Positions 43,370 to 43,758 of a DNA stretch of 43,758 nucleotides are shown piece by piece. Source of the stretch: Acidobacteriota bacterium (GTDB lineage Bacteria; Acidobacteriota; Vicinamibacteria; Vicinamibacterales; CAVVIG01); assembly GCA_016195265.1 (NCBI GenBank), contig JACPZW010000047.1, forward strand, positions 1-43,758, in the 5' to 3' direction. Position 1 is the stretch's first letter. Every line of letters begins with the position of its first letter. A model generated the notes under the pieces. The model was not told the DNA's origin and made no database searches. It saw only the letters and a list, made by a program, of their open reading frames with translations. Both the position numbers and the translations under genes were made by a program.

Positions 43370-43621
43370 ATGGCGTTAACTCGTTCGCAACTCCTCAAAC
43401 TCGCTCGGTCCGGCGCCGAATCCCGACTCGCGGAGCTCAGAGCGGAAATCGAAGGGCTTTATCGGTCGTTCCCCGAACTTCGGCGGGGCGGCAAAGCTGC
43501 CGCGCCCTCGGCGGGAAAGCGCCTGCCCGGCCGTCGCGGCTGGAACGCCGCTCAACGCAGAGCGGCGGCGGCGCGGATGAGGAAATACTGGGCCGCCCGC
43601 AAGTCCGCCAAGAAGAAGTAA
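43370..43621 (+). CDS. Small basic protein, probable DNA-binding
   Basis: 83 residues. AGGGAGG lies 12 bases before the ATG, a long spacing. The N-terminus is a helix (LTRSQLLKLARSGAESRLAE) that ends with ELRRGG. A flexible Ala/Pro/Gly linker follows. The C-terminus, GWNAAQRRAAAARMRKYWAA then RKSAKKK, is a basic helix with the R-M-x-K-Y-W-A-A-R pattern seen in many small acidobacterial and other DNA-associated proteins. The charge and layout fit a nucleoid-associated or regulatory protein. The function is unproven. Confidence 0.65.
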   Translation: MALTRSQLLKLARSGAESRLAELRAEIEGLYRSFPELRRGGKAAAPSAGKRLPGRRGWNAAQRRAAAARMRKYWAARKSAKKK

Positions 43622-43677
43622 GGGGGAGCCGAGAAATAACTTGTACAGAATTCGCTTGAAGCGTACGCTCGCAGTCG

Positions 43678-43758
43678 ATGGGAACGCGGCTGACTGCGGA
43701 AGAACGCCGTTGGGTGAAGGTGCTGACGACACTGAATGAGGCGCAGGCGCGCTGGTTC
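43678..43758 (+). CDS. Start of a gene cut by the window edge, possibly an ISAzo13-type transposase
   Basis: The ATG at 43678 opens MGTRLTAEERRWVKVLTTLN EAQARWF to the last base, 27 codons with no stop. L-N-E-A-Q-A-R-W-F is the form I recall at the start of ISAzo13/Rhodopirellula-type transposases, but only 27 residues are visible. No ribosome site is seen. No inverted repeat end could be identified in 43622-43677. Confidence 0.35.
   Translation, partial: MGTRLTAEERRWVKVLTTLNEAQARWF

Overview
The window is high-GC bacterial chromosome with no plasmid, phage or CRISPR signals, and I saw no rRNA or tRNA. Gene content points to Acidobacteriota, probably Vicinamibacteria. The clues are many Tat- or Sec-exported redox enzymes, a MacB/ADOP-type ABC permease, a BlaI repressor with a BlaR1-like TonB-tailed protease, several beta-propeller proteins, and spacers filled with short palindromic and direct repeats. 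This assignment is inference from style, not from a marker gene.

Layout. 1-4641 is a leftward stack of exported proteins: a cytochrome c/PQQ-propeller dehydrogenase cut by the window edge, a cupin, an unknown secreted protein and a haem/copper monooxygenase-like protein. A Tat beta-propeller protein diverges from it. 5770-10106 holds a radical-SAM gene broken by an internal deletion, a 2OG-Fe dioxygenase, a Tat DsrE-like protein and a Tat FAD oxidoreductase. 10107-12044 is a barrel protein, a small zinc-ribbon-like gene behind an ECF-type promoter, and a graveyard of three truncated genes (permease tail, response-regulator tail, histidine-kinase head). 12045-15790 is a glycan-assembly group: two GT-C-like membrane enzymes and a polyprenyl-phosphate glycosyltransferase. 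15827-17874 is the BlaI/BlaR1-like pair with a candidate operator. 17967-25364 has a triple RidA protein, the ABC-F protein YbiT, a barrel protein, a sulfite-oxidase-like enzyme, an Fsr-type MFS exporter and a glycine-zipper lipoprotein. 25407-29199 has a TlpA thioredoxin, an exported epoxide hydrolase, an NHL propeller and a small membrane ORF. 29236-37061 is leftward: an ADOP permease, a YfcC-family carrier, a membrane sulfatase, a tandem VOC protein and a B3-like metallo-beta-lactamase-fold protein. 37481-43206 has an unknown exported protein, a pirin, a divergent pair (Tat-exported ThDP 2-oxoacid decarboxylase-like enzyme and FMN 2-hydroxyacid oxidase) and a cytochrome c'-like protein. The right edge has a small basic protein and the first codons of what may be a transposase.

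How parts may work together. The FMN enzyme and the ThDP enzyme could form a two-step 2-hydroxyacid to 2-oxoacid to aldehyde route like the mandelate pathway. The GT2 enzyme could make the lipid-linked sugar used by the GT-C enzymes. BlaI and the M56 protease form a signal-relay pair.

The least ordinary signals are the repeats: one bipartite palindrome family present five times (one copy split by a second palindrome), and an ATTCCTA-type repeat that supplies the stop codons of two unrelated genes. Others are the exported triple-RidA protein, the Tat-tagged ThDP enzyme, the ECF-promoter small protein, and several Shine-Dalgarno-less genes with a -10-like hexamer just before the start codon. 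I found no clearly new defence or biosynthetic system.
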